The notes beneath the pieces were generated by a model. The model was not told the origin of the DNA. It was given only the letters and a program-made list of their open reading frames with translations, and did not search any database. Made by a program: the position numbers and the translations under genes. Shown one piece after another: positions 12,524 to 24,567 of a stretch of DNA of 64,000 bases (its first letter is position 1; each line of letters begins with the position of its first letter). The DNA comes from Albifimbria verrucaria (lineage: Eukaryota; Ascomycota; Sordariomycetes; Hypocreales; Stachybotryaceae): NCBI GenBank assembly GCA_020081605.1, contig JAHREC010000009.1, positions 4,216,001 through 4,280,000 of the forward strand. Direction: 5' to 3'.

Positions 12524-13115
12524 ATAATGATGGTAGAGATATGTAATCAGTGTAAATCATACCCTTCAAAAATCTAGCATGGAAGTACTTTTATGATAAA
12601 AACATGGTGGATGTGATCAAATATAATATTATTATGCATTCGGTAATAGGCACATATAGCCATCCTCATCCAGACCTAGAGCGAACGAGCGACCTGTCTC
12701 TTCCTCTCCGCTATGCTAAAGAGAAACGACAATGACAAAGGAAAGATTACAGAAAATTATAAAACAGTGCAATAACCATAAGTCGTCTCGCAAAGACAGA
12801 TTTGCCGGGAAGAACGAAGTGAACCACCCATAGCAATATGAAATCTGTCTTGCAAAACCATACAATGATTTTTTCCCAATCTCGAGTGCTCCGCAAGAGA
12901 ATCATGAAAAGACCAAAAGGATAGGGGTATCTGTTTGTTCTAAGTTCGCAGTCTGGGTGTGTAGAAAGTCTTGTGTACATGGATAGGTTGCATAGAAGTA
13001 ACCTGATAAATATTCCAACGTAGCCTTCGCCTCTCTAACGGATTTTATGACAAAGGAAAATGATGGTTAGCGAAGAAGTCTCTCAGCTTAACCGATAAGT
13101 AACTGTGTCACGACC
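12524..13115. other. Convergent 3' intergenic region
   Basis: AT-rich spacer between the stop codons of two converging genes, with A/T tracts around 12590-12640. Nothing coding is seen. Confidence 0.5.
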
Positions 13116-16100
13116 TTACTCTTCGTCGTCGAAGAAGTCATGATCATCAAAATCGCCTGGTTGAGCGTCTGAGTCGTATGCGTTCGAACCCATCATGGGC
13201 GGCGTCATAGGCTCAGGGCGTTCACGCTCCACACGCCTAGGGGAGTCTCCTGGATTGCCATGTTTTCCGAGCGACGAGAGGCAGTGGAGCCGCCTCTAAC
13301 TCGGCCAGGTGCACTACCCTGAGACGCGTAGCGACGTCCAGTGCTTGCAAATGCCGTCGGTTGCGGCTTGTTATCGACCGGTGGTGTTTGACGGAGACCG
13401 GATGCAGGAGGGTCAAAAGACCTCCGAGGAGGTTGCTTTGGGGGTTGGAGCTGCTCCTAGACGGGGTAGAGTTGTTGGATTGAGCGGGAGAGCTCAAGAC
13501 ACCCGATATGCTGCGGAATGACGACTGGTTACCCTTACGCCAATTGCCCCAAGCTGCTGCGATTGGCCCAACTGTTTGAGCTATTCGAGGTGTAGCTGCC
13601 TGGATAGTCTGAGCGATATTGGGCAGATTGATGGCTGATCCACCATTTACAGCCCTCTCACGCTCCTGCTCCTCCATCTGCAGGTTCGCCTTCAAGCGAA
13701 TAGCGGCATCCTTGACGGCCTCACGATCGTAGTTGTCACCCGACAGAGCAGTAATGATATCTTGGAGATCTCCATGTCTGACAGCGAGCAACTCTCGCAG
13801 CCAGCTAATCTCATCGTCACGCTTGGAAATTTTGCTGGCTGCATCAGGGTCAGCCTTCGCAACAGTTTGCTCAAGTTCTTCGATTCGCTGTTCTCGAGCT
13901 TGGAGCTGTTCCTGAAGAACCATAATAGACTCGCGAAGAGCCTGGGGTGAGATTCTCTCAGGTGCGTCAAGCTTGCTAGCAGACCTCGTGTGGCGTGCTC
14001 CTACGGGTGAGGTAACATCAACACCCGCTGATTTGGCGGCTTGGGCCGCTGCCGCTGCTGCCTGCTTGGCAATCTCGAGCTTGTCCTCGAGGTGCACGAT
14101 GCGGTCTTGCAGGTGCTCAATCTTGGAAGAAGATAGGCTGAGACGTTCAAGGAGATGCTGCTCAGATTTCTGAGCCTCTTCAACTGCGTTGCTAAGTTGT
14201 CGCTCGTATCGTGTCTGCATGTCCTCCAACTCGTTCTGGTTCTTCTGTCGAAGTTCGGTAAGCTCGGCCACCTTCGTTGACTGAGCCTCTTCAAGAAGCA
14301 TTTCATTCTGGGCCTTAGCAGTGTCTGCATCCAGCCTGACGTTGTCAAGCTCAGTGCGGAGCTTGGTATTCTGTTCCTCAAGCTCCTCACGAACCATATT
14401 AAGCTGATGCTCAAGCTCCTCACGGACCATGTTGACTTGATGGTTGGCAGCATCAACCTCCATCTGCAAGGAGATGCGAGTTCTCTTTACCTCACTAGCA
14501 CCAGATTCACGAGCTTCCTGAAACTCGCGCTGGTATCGCAGACTCGACTCCTCGAGCTTGTGGTTCTCTGTGCGTAACTCGCTCAGCAGGCCCTCAAGAC
14601 GCTTGCATTCGTTGACAGCGCGCATGCCGTCGCGCTCATTCAACTGCAGACGTTCCATCTCAACTTCCAAGCGCTCACGGGTCTTAGCCTCCGCCTGCAG
14701 TCGAGCATCCAGAACGTCTTGTCTAGCAAGCATCGTCTGCTCCTTCTTAATACGGCGGGCATTTTCCTCGGCAACCTCGCGTGCAGCCTTGGTCATGTCG
14801 TCTTGCAGTGACATGAACTTGGCTCGCCAAGATTCACGCAGACGCTCATTCTCTTCAAGCTGGATCGTGAGCGTGTTCAATGACTTCTGCAAGTGCTTGT
14901 TCTCCTGCTGGACATGCGCAAGTTCGCCGGCGCTTCGGTGAACGGCCTCTTCAGCGCGCTCGGCTTCAGATCGCCATTGTAGGTTGTCTTGGCGAACATT
15001 GCGAAGATCGGTCTCAAGAGCGTTGATCTTGTTGGTCATCTCGGTCTGAGTCTGAGTAGCATTAGTTTGTGAGGCCTCCAGAAGGGTCATACGCATAGCG
15101 TTTTTGCCGTTCGACTGCTCCAGCATCTTGATTCGCTGGTCTCGCTCCTCAACAACATCTCGCAGGCGGCTCTCTTCTTCAGATGCGATCCTGAGCAGTC
15201 GTTGCACCTCCGCGAGCCTATCTTCGGCTGTACGTCGCTGCTGGAATTCCTGCTCTCCTTCTCTTCTTGATGTCTCAGCTTCTCTTCAAGATCGGTGACT
15301 CGCTGATCGAAGACGCTGCGGTTGATTATTTCCACCTCGACTCTAGTTTCAGCAGCTTGAAGCTTACGGTTGAGCTCTGCAGACAGATCTTCAGCGGCTC
15401 TACGCTCCGTAACCTCCTTTTCTGTCTTGTTTTGCTCAAAGTAGAGACGTTGCTCGAGATCTGCAATCTTTGCCTGAAGCTCATCTACCTTAGTTGAGAC
15501 GGTGTCATTCTCGGATAGTGCTGAAGGCGGCATGCGGCTCTGGACTGCCTCCTCCACGATAGCCTTTAGGTCCTCGCTACGGAATTCAGGCTTGGCGGTG
15601 GTAAAGTGTTGCTTCATCTCCTCGAAGGCCTTCAGCATTGCGGATTGCTCAACTGCCGACTCTTCTGGGATAGCAGTGAAAGTATTGTTTCGTTGCTGGG
15701 CGGCCAAGGCTTCCGTGACGGCAATGCGGATCTGATCCAGTCGTCGGTCGCGACGAGGGCTCATGGATCGTCGGATCGGTTCTTCATCTTCGTCATCGGC
15801 ATCGCTCTCCTGCAATTCTGCAGATACGCTGCGCATGTCACGTCGAGATGATGGTGTGCGGCGCATTCTGGTAGCCAAAGCCTGCTGAATTGCAAAAGAG
15901 ACTTCTCCAGTGGATCAAGTCTAGAAGCAAGCAAGTTGCCAACGACTTCGTTGACACGTCCATCGAAAAATTGAGCCCTACTCTCCAGCTTGTCATGCTC
16001 ATCTTCCGAGAAAGCAGCCTCCCAATCGCTGAGCGCGCTTTCGTGAACCTCTTCTCCATAATCATTGGCATGCTCTCGAGATGGGCTAATTGGAGGGTCA

Positions 16101-19100
16101 ACAAACGGATCCTCCAGATGCATGCCCAAGGAATATTGAGGACCAGAAGGAAGTTCGAAAGCGTGGGGTGTTGGGCTGGTGGTGTCTCTTGCCAGGGGTT
16201 CCTCAGCAGGTAGCTCTGGCTCGTAAAGAACATCATCTGCAGTTGTTCCGGCTGACTGCCACTGAGAGGGTGCGCTTGTCTTGTTGACTCCCATGGATGG
16301 GTCATTCTCCATCTGCAACAAGATAGCGTCGATTTCTTCAACAGTAGGCTCACGGTCCTCGATACTGTCAATGGGAACCTCGACAGATGGCATCACCATC
16401 TCAGTGTCGAGTGGCATGATTGGCTCCTGCTGTACAGGCTCAATCGGCTCAGGCTTCGTCTCAGGAGGCGGCGACGTGGCGGCAAATCTCGAGGCTGCCA
16501 GGCCCTTCGGCTTAGGAGGAGGCGAGGCGAAACGAGACTTGCCAAGTCCCTTCGACTGTGGCTGCGGTGGAGGAGAGGGTGAAGGAAGCTTCTCTTCCAA
16601 AGGAGCGAGTTGGGGTGAGACAGGGCTGACAGAATCGTGTTCATCAGCCGCCAGGTCCTCCTCAGAGTTTTCATCCTCTGTTCCATACTTCATTGCGCCA
16701 GGCATAAAAGGCTGGGCTGTAGCTGATAGAGATTTCTTGTGGCCAGGTCGCAAACTAGGCAGACCTTCACCAAATGCCCGAGACTCGTTGAACGGCTTGA
16801 AGTTGGGGCTTGGTTTGAAGTCGAAGGGCACCCAATTGTCGGCGGCCTTTTCGACTGGCGAGGTCTCAGATACCTCAGCCGTTGTAGCTTTAGTTTCCAT
16901 CTGTTCAGAGGTAGGAAGTGAAGAGATTGAGGTGTCGACGGGGAGGGCTTGGTCTTGCTCAGTCGCTGTAGGCTCATCGTCAACTGCAACGGGGCTTTGG
17001 GCTGCTGGAACAAATTCAGGCATGTCTTTCGGTTGCTCCGCAAAGAGTGGTACATCATCGCCCTCAGGAGCAGAGCTACGAGCCCGTTTAAAGCGAGACT
17101 CGTCAATAAGACGACCATCGATATCATCCTGAAGCTCATCATCCTCGGCCTTGGTTGACCTGGTTGGTGATGAACTGACAGGCCTCAGGATTGGGATTGC
17201 CTTCGACTTCTTGGTCGCAGGTTTCGCCATATCGCTCTCCGAGATATCAATGTTACCAAATATAGAACCACGTAGGTTATCTGTGTTTTCTGCACCACTC
17301 GACTCAGGAGCCAGGTCGGTAAGAATTCCCACAGGCGTAAATGCTGGCGCATCTGGTCTAAACTTGGGTCCTGATGCAGAGAAACTGAAGTCACTTTGGC
17401 CAGGAGCAAAACTGACCGCATTGACTCGCAGCGTAGAAGCCGCTGGGGGTGCAGGCACAGGGTTGAATGGTACTGGGTTAGGAACGCTTGCCTGGAAGGG
17501 GCTGGCTGGAAGTTGCTACCGGAGAAGTTGAACTGTCCTGGAGTGAAAGAGCTGGTGGGATTAAACTTGAACTCGGGCGCCTTGACGTTGAGCTTCGATA
17601 GAGATGGCTTGCTACCGTGGCTTGATCGTCGGGAACCGTTGCTGTTGACAGATACAGCATCATTCCAAGGGTTGCTTGCAGTTGACATCGACTTTTGGTG
17701 TTGTCTAAACTGAGGCGGGAAGCCAAATTCCTGGACAGGCGTGCCCAAATTACTAGGGTTTGTCTCAATCTCAAAAGAATCATCCGCTTTCTGAATCTCT
17801 GCAATTCCCTTCAGGCCACCAAATCTATTGCGGCTACTGTCATCAGAAGCGCCTTGAATATCGCTGTGATCCCTGAAAAAGTTCTGAGACAGCGAGTGGC
17901 CTCGGCTGTGTGGTCGTGGGTGATGCAGCACCAACGGCTTGTTAGGCTCGTTGGCAAAGTGCTCAGGCACTGGGAAAGCACCGGATGGCTCGCGGGTGTG
18001 TGTCTGTGACAGAGGAGCGCTATCTACAACTTGTTGCTCTGGCTGCGTCAGAGGGTTGTAGTCTTCATGCTCCAACTGATTACGCAACGACTCTTCCAAA
18101 TGATACTCAGCATCGTCGATCTCAGCCTGGAGATCATCGGAGTTCTGCTTGGGAGGCTCAGGGGTCTTGGAGGGCTCTTGGCAACCTCCTCTTCGTCATC
18201 TTCACGGACTTCTTGGAGACGTGGTGAGGCCCTCGCGGTTGACTGGAACGACTGATGCGGCAGCATGGGAAACTGCAATGACTGCGTTCGCTGGTGCAGG
18301 TGGTTGAACGCTGGGCTTCCTGTAGGTTGAATGTTATCGAACCCATAGGGTGATTGAGGAGATAGCATGCCGTTGAGGTGAGCAAGCGAGGGTGAATCGG
18401 AGCGATTCGAGCCCGGAAGCATACCAGGCTGGTGATGCCATCCAGGCGAGTGGAATGGCGAGCTGGTGGCCGGGAAAGATATCGACTGGCGAGGGTTGTA
18501 TTTTCCGGATGGATGACCAAAGGGACCCGGCGAGGCCATGGACGGGAGGCCTGGGCTCTGAGCAGCAGAGCCAAGACCTGGAACAAACTGCGCCGGGAAT
18601 GGGAACCCAGGCATAGCGTGATTGCTGGAAGCAGACGAAGTCGGCAAGGGGGCGAGAATGGTAGCGGAGGGTATTGCGCCGACGGCTGTCTGCTCGGTTG
18701 CGTGGTTGGAGGTGAGTTCGACTCGGTTGCGTCTGGCTCGTCGTCTCCAAAAGAAACACCCAGAGCTCGGAGCTTGGCTTCTTGTAGTTCATTTACATAA
18801 TTTGCCCAAGCTGGAGCAGCAAGTGTCAGTATACGCGCTGTACAAATAGGTGTTGAGAACTTACCATTCAGGTCCGGCAATGTAACTTTGTATACTCGCT
18901 CAGCTCGCTCTCGGTCGAGATCGTCCCAATTGGGCCAGCTATCTCGACTTTGGGAGTCGTCAGTGCCCTGTGGCCTCCAGCCCTCGACTAATAGGTCGAA
19001 ACCAGAAACATTATATCCAAGCTCTTGCCACGAAGCATACATCCTGTCGACCTCGGCCTGGCTGAGAGGCAGAGGAGCATTGTTGGGAAGTCCACGTTCA

Positions 19101-20115
19101 TCATCACGTGGGAGCAGCACCATGATATTTTTGCCCTTCCAGGGCACCTTCTTCTTGATTCTAGGAGTCATTGCGGGCTCCTTGGGGAGAGGCTTCTGTG
19201 CCAGCTTGGTCGGCGTTACAGGCAGCTTCTTGGGTGATGCAATTGGTTGTGGTGGAGGAGGAGGAGCAGCATCCTGCGCTGCAGCCTCATTCGCTGCCTC
19301 GATGGACATCTCGGCCCAATCGGTGGCCATGGTTGCTGTTGGAGTCGGTCCTGAAATCCTAGGATCCTCTGGCTTCAACGTTTCAACGCTAGATCGTCCA
19401 CGTGGGTGACGCGATTGGGGTCGCGTAGCAGAGCCGGTAGCGGTAGGTGCTTTGGGTGTCTGCAAATCACTTCCTTCTGCCCAGCCAGATTCGGAGCCGC
19501 TCAGTGAAGAGTGCTCGCTTTCACTACCGTCGCTGAACCAGTGACGGGGTTCGGTGTTGGGATCGCCGGTGGTGTGGGTGCGGATCCAATCCTCGGTCAA
19601 TCCCCGTGTCCTTCTCCTTGCTCGGTTGGCGAGAACCGCAGCGGCAGCACTGACGGCAGACTGTGGCTCGGACTGAGCTTGCGCAATAAGCTCTGGTACA
19701 GGACGCAGAAAGGGCGTGTCTATAGCCAGATGATGAATTGGAGACTCGTCAGAGGCCTCGCTGCTGAAGCTCTGTCGGCGAAGATTGCGGTCGGCGTGAG
19801 GATAGGGCGAGCCCCAGCTAGCGGTGCCGAATTGAAAGTCGTCTCGTGTGCCAGAAGGCGGTGTCCTTAGCAGCTCGAGAGCCCGGTCCGGCAATCTCGG
19901 TGCAGGAATAGGGGTAGGCCCGGAGAAGAACCAAGGTCGTCCTCTCCACCGTCGGCGGTGGAAGCGCTGGAAAGAGCAGGCGAATGCGGCGGCGACGGAG
20001 ACAGGGCGTCTCTATGGCCGTCCTGTGCAGACGCACCAGGGGCAATCGACGAGGTCGTTGGTGGCGACGTTTTTACGGAGACCTGAGCATAGGACAGACG
20101 AGAGGTTAGCGACAT
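13116..20115 (-). CDS. Giant Ser/Pro-rich coiled-coil protein (eight frame breaks)
   Basis: One gene explains seven overlapping open stretches. Reading from MSLTSRLSYAQVSVKTS at 20115 to DHDFFDDEE-stop at 13116, with one 54-base intron (18864-18811) and eight missing single bases, it gives exactly 2,317 residues. Breaks lie near 19920, 18650, 18172, 17498, 15894, 15263, 13410 and 13242. Residues 1-300 are disordered; KKVPWKGKNIMVLLPRDDERG near residue 330 opens a short conserved-looking block ending at WANYVNELQEAKLRALGV. A long Pro/Ser-rich, acidic region follows. Residues about 1,520-2,110 form heptad-rich coiled coil (NALETDLRNVRQDN, KINALETD). The end is acidic. I cannot name it; a structural or septum/spindle-associated scaffold would fit but is only inference. 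Confidence 0.8.
18811..18864 (-). other. Intron in the giant coiled-coil gene
   Basis: The donor GTAAGT and acceptor CCAG bound a 54-base intron that is open in frame, so it could easily be translated by mistake. Splicing joins TLPDLN to AWANYVNELQ. The only visible intron in this 7-kb gene. Confidence 0.75.
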
Positions 20116-20711
20116 GACCCGGCGAAGAGAGAACCGGGTGAGAGTTACAATCCACGCACAGTGGCTCAACGAAATGAGGTGATGGGGGTTGGCACTCACC
20201 CAGCGAGATCAGCGCAGACGAGAGACTTGTCGCCTGCAGCTGATTCTCTTATCCCACGTGTCAAGCCCGCGACCTGGTGAACCTTCGAAGGGGCCGGGAA
20301 CGCTGCTGGTGGCCGTCTCGAGGGTTGGTCGGGACGCGACGCGTTTTCCCGACTTTAGGGGCTTTGGAGAAAAGCCGGGCGTGTGCGGTATAAGCTTGGA
20401 CGAGGGAACACACCTCCAGGGGCTTATAAGAGAAGGGATGGCAGCATCGAAGGGGACAAGGAGCGACGGGAGAGGAAGAGGAAGAGAGAGGAAGAATCAA
20501 AGGCACGATGATGTGACCGGACTCATCGGAGAGGGCCGTTCGAGTCGCTTATTCCAGATGGCCAGCCGAGCTCTTGTGGGGTGTGGGAGCAGGTGGAAAT
20601 GTCAAGCTTGGGAGACGAGGTCGAAGTTTTGGGGGATTGGGATTGGATTAGAAGGGTCTTGCTCTGTACCGCACCCTGGCAAGGCAAGTGGACGCCCAGG
20701 GCACCCTGAGA

Positions 20712-20732
20712 TTTTTTAATTTTTTTTTTTTT
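20712..20732. repeat. Poly(T) tract
   Basis: A 21-base A/T stretch that is almost all T, ending in 12 consecutive T. It lies about 600 bases upstream of the giant coiled-coil gene. Confidence 0.8.
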
Positions 20733-20982
20733 GTTCTCTACCTACTATCAGCACATAGCTACGTGCCTACTGCCACCCATTACTGGGCCTTACACGTTCC
20801 TCCTTACTGGGACTAAAAACCCCGACCGCCCATAGCACCATGTCATGAAATGAGCGGCTCCGCCTTTCCAGTGCATGACGAGCCAAGCCAGGGTCTCTAA
20901 TCTCGCGAAAAAGGAAAAGGACGGCATGAATGATGAATGGGTAAATACGATGGCTCCGTTTTTTGCCACACGCTCGCTCATT

Positions 20983-21006
20983 CACGCACGCACGCACGCA
21001 CACGCA
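20983..21006. repeat. CACG tetranucleotide microsatellite
   Basis: About five to six tandem CACG/CGCA units. No coding context. Confidence 0.8.
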
Positions 21007-22256
21007 TCTCGGTCCTCGACGATCCGTCGACGATATGACGCAGGTAGTAAGAAAGGTAATGCTGTCTGGCCGTCTGTCTGTCCACCTACTATGCACGCCA
21101 AAAACCTTCAGGTAGCCCTGCAGCAGCCCGCTTCCAGCATAGGCCAGGAACAGGGTCAAAGCCGTGCCGCGGTGAGTTTTGGCGAGAAGGGGACCGCTCC
21201 CAATCTTAATCCAAAGCGGAGGGAGACCCGCCTCACAATGGGGACTACCTCTATTAGCTCACATTACCGAAGGCACCTGTTCAGGGGATCGCGGGCCTAG
21301 CTCCTTGGAGAAGCACTTCCAGAATCTTATTGCACAGAGAGAGGATTGAATTGGATTTGCCGCCGTGATCACACATTGGTGATTGATTACTAGAGGCTAC
21401 TCAGCGCACGCTGGCCATGGTGTTGGCCACGATGGCCTCGGCAACACACGGGTGCCTTATCTGGCCAGCAGCCCAATAACCAAAGCCGTGCAGGTACGGC
21501 ACCTGCAAGAGGATCAGGATTCAACGTGTGTCTCCAGGATTGGTGGCTTGAGATTTAGTCAGGAACCGCCGCCGAACCGCTCCCGAACCATTTGCTGTGA
21601 ATCCACCCAGCGAGCTGCACGTCTGTGCTCTTGGCTCAATGGCTATAAGTCTGCCATCTCGACGCGTTCAGCACCGCCGATCAAATAACAAACAATGGAT
21701 GCAGAGAACGAGCGTGCTGGTCCGAATATTTTTAAGCATTTTATCTGCCATGGCAAGCTTGACATTGTTCAATCTAACCAACCCAACCCCCAAACTTAAG
21801 ACACGATTACAATGCCTTTGCTCTCTCACGTGAGATAGACTCGAGCAATGCAGCGCGTGCAGCTCACATTCGTTGTGGCATCCAAGAGTAAACAAAAATA
21901 GCCACCACGCATTGACACTCGCTAGGCTAGTAATCACGCGCTACGAGCGATCCAACATAGGATGGCCGTCGCAAATGGAATCTCTGCTTGTGAACACAGC
22001 AAATGGTTGAAATCACGTCACCTGCTACACATCAACGTGAATCATGGCTTTTGTTCCGCGTGACGGGATGCCCCTCGTCACATATCCAAGAGTATACAAG
22101 GCCGCCCACAATGAGACAGCAGTTGACCATGCCAGACAACATGTCTGACAAATGGCTCGCAGCCAAAAATATAACGCCTTCGTCTAACGCCCTCAATAAT
22201 CAACCACATATTCGCTTCGGCCCATAACAAAGCAAGGTATCGCCCGAGTAGGCCGC

Positions 22257-22916
22257 TCAAAGATCGCAGAAATAGTCAAAGTTGTCATCCGACGACACCA
22301 GCGCGTTGAACGTAGTCTCCGTCGCGCTCTTCACCGACTCCTTGCACTTTGCTGTTTCCTCACGTTAGCCTTCCCTTGTCAAGCCCGCCGGAGGTATTGC
22401 GGTGTGGTGTTACTTACTGGCTTGTTGGTCACAGTCGTTGACCTCGAAATCACCTCCGCCGCTGTTGGCAATTTGCGCGCAGTCGTTCTTCTGATTGTCG
22501 CACACACGGTCTCCGGCAGAATTAAAGTCAGTCTGGATGAGACACCAAAAGGTTAGCAAGATCGAAGCTCGTGGTTGGATTGTCGTGCGATGGCTCTTGG
22601 ATGAGACAAAGGGAGGCTGCAACGTACAAAGGTATCGCCCTCAACCTGGAATGGCCTGTCCGTGTTCCCCGAGTTCGTAATCTGCCATCACGGTCAATGT
22701 CTCCGTCCATTCATAAGTATGCAGGCGCGTGGCACTTACCGGCGCCGCGGAAGCACCTCCAAGGGCTTCCGTGAAAGGCTGGAGGCTGCTCCTCGCCTGG
22801 CGCGGCCTCAGTCCCATTTTCCACTCCCCTGCGACTTCGTCCATGATGTCCATACCAAGCACTGCGGCGATGACGCATGCCAGCAGAGGCAGCGTACTTA
22901 GCAGGAAGTTTCTCAT
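22257..22916 (-). CDS. Small secreted cysteine-containing protein
   Basis: Four exons (22916-22740, 22681-22628, 22532-22418, 22351-22257) give 146 residues without frame breaks. Residues 1-21 are a signal peptide (MRNFLLSTLPLLACVIAAVLG). A pro-like segment ends in RPRQARSSL. The mature part contains QPFTEALGG, NSGNTDRPFQV and RVCDNQKNDCAQIAN, then DCDQQATKC and a final FDYFCDL, i.e. five cysteines. This layout resembles a widespread family of fungal secreted proteins without known function that share the F-T-x-A-L-G-G and NSGN-x-x-RPF patterns; that match is from memory of the family. Introns of 58-95 bases have GTAAGT or GTACGT donors. It is probably secreted to wall or medium. Confidence 0.8.
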
Positions 22917-23646
22917 AATTAAACAGTCGTAATTCGTAAGACAGCTGCCGTGTCGTGCGTAGGAAGAAGACAGGCCGACAAATTTGGCGGCAACCTCCAA
23001 GCACGCTAGGACTAAGGATACACAAAAATCAAGAGCGAAGAGGGTGTCAAGAGATTCGAGAAGTTTGCGAGTCCAAAGTTGACTTTGACAGCTCGTCTGG
23101 ATTCTGAAAAGCTACAGGACCATGGTGAAACCCAGTTGCTTGCTGGTAAACGCGGAGTCGTGGGTTGGGGATCCAACGTGAAACATTACTGAGACAAGGA
23201 TCTCCTCACCAAGGCACCCGCAACAAGAGAGCTGCCAGCTTGACGCGCCCGTCACCCCATCGTTCACGAAGCTTGGCACATGGATGAAGCGGGAATTAAA
23301 ACTTGTTAAATTTGGGTATTAGGTACAGCTAATTTACGTGGATACAAGCAGTCAAAGGTCGAGACGATCGGACATTGCTGCCGTTTGCCTGCTACAGTGA
23401 CCCAAATGTAATCTCAACTCCTCCTGCTGTGCGATTGCTAGCCCTCTGCGGACATTATATAGTAAATCGGAAGGTGGCTCAGCATAGTTTGCAATCTGAG
23501 AAAATAAAATCATCCGTCTATAGCTAGTAACATGAAAAAGGTCATCCGGAACGCCCCGTGCCGCATTTGGAGATGTCTCCGATCGAGCGGCTAGAAGCCG
23601 TCATCTTGGCGGCGATGTGATATGCACGACCAGTGGTGGTGTACGT
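22917..23646. other. Intergenic region
   Basis: About 730 bases between two minus-strand genes, carrying the promoter of the small secreted protein. No coding sequence is seen. Confidence 0.5.
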
Positions 23647-24567
23647 TTAGAAGTTGGAAGAGGCGTTCACCTGCGTCGGCTGGTGATAGTTCTCCAGGGT
23701 GGACTGGAAAGGATTGCGTTGCGAGGTGCTGGTGCTAGGCGAGTGCGAGGGTTCAGACTTCTCAGCACCGCTGTAGCCGTTGTCGTAGGCCATCAGACCG
23801 TCGTTCTCTTCGGCCTGCTTCTTGCGGCCCCAGATTCTCCAGGCAACAAGAGCCAAGGCACCCAGGACGATGGCACCACCGACACCCACAACCACACCGA
23901 TGATGGTGTTCCTAGTCTTGGTGGACATGCCAGAAGTGTCGGAGTCGCTCTCGTCGTTGAGTCCAGGAGTCAACGTCGTCACAGTCGTGCTGGTCTGAGT
24001 CTCCTTGCTTCCATCGCTGTTTGTCTTAGTGGTAAGGCTGGTGGAAGTGGACAGGGATTGAGACTCGGTCGACTTGTCCTTGTCATCGTCCTTATCCTTG
24101 TCATCATCCTTAGCAGGAGGCGAAGTGGTGCCAGCTGGTGCCGAAGATGTAGACGAGGTGCTTTCGGTAGGGACGCTGCTAGTCGACTGTGTATCGGCCT
24201 CCGAAGTCGAGCTTCGGGATGGGGCTTCGGTAGAAGACGTCTTGGGCGCCTCAGAGGTAGTCGAGGCAGGCTGGGACGTCTCAGATGCGGGAGGTTGTGA
24301 AGAAGAAGTTTGCTTCTCCGAGGCAGACGAACTAGTCTCGCTGGCAGGATCGCTGACAGTAGCTGATGAAGAAGAACTCTTGTCGCCTTCGTCGTCACCG
24401 GGTTTGTTAGATGGCACAGCTGAGGGTGTAGAAGGAGCCTCATTATCTGCCTGTCGTCGGATCATAGCCCGGCTTGGGATTCTGTGCTCATCCCACCAAG
24501 AGCCCTGGGCAACGCAAAGAACTGCGACTGCCAGGAGAAGCAGTTGGAAGACACGCGTGGCGAACAT
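23647..24567 (-). CDS. Mid2/Wsc-like single-pass cell-surface protein
   Basis: An intact 306-residue ORF. It starts with a signal peptide (MFATRVFQLLLLAVAVLCVA), then WWDEHRIPSRAMIRRQ with a possible Kex2-type RR site. About 165 residues of Ser/Thr-rich, acidic, presumably O-glycosylated stalk follow, including repeated DDKDKDDDKDK. One transmembrane helix (NTIIGVVVGVGGAIVLGALAL) near residue 225-245 is followed by RIWGRKKQ and a short cytosolic tail with Pro/Asn motifs. The architecture matches fungal Mid2-like wall-stress sensors and related plasma-membrane mucins; no WSC cysteine domain is present. Wall-integrity sensing is inference from architecture. The Met at 24567 is used because it begins the signal peptide. 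Confidence 0.8.
   Translation of the reverse strand: MFATRVFQLLLLAVAVLCVAQGSWWDEHRIPSRAMIRRQADNEAPSTPSAVPSNKPGDDEGDKSSSSSATVSDPASETSSSASEKQTSSSQPPASETSQPASTTSEAPKTSSTEAPSRSSTSEADTQSTSSVPTESTSSTSSAPAGTTSPPAKDDDKDKDDDKDKSTESQSLSTSTSLTTKTNSDGSKETQTSTTVTTLTPGLNDESDSDTSGMSTKTRNTIIGVVVGVGGAIVLGALALVAWRIWGRKKQAEENDGLMAYDNGYSGAEKSEPSHSPSTSTSQRNPFQSTLENYHQPTQVNASSNF

Larger units (their letters stand above)
20116..22256. other. Intergenic region, 2.1 kb
   Basis: Upstream region of the giant coiled-coil gene and downstream region of the small secreted gene. It holds an A/T tract ending in about 12 T at 20712-20732 and a CACG tetranucleotide run at 20983-21006. Open frames here lack protein-like composition. 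No further gene is supported. Confidence 0.5.

Noticed and set aside
16281..17132. Long plus-strand open frame (283 codons) opposite the giant coiled-coil gene
   Set aside because: A Ser/Gly-rich shadow of the Ser/Pro-rich gene on the other strand; several others at 18888-19409, 23617-24300 and 24074-24805 have the same cause.
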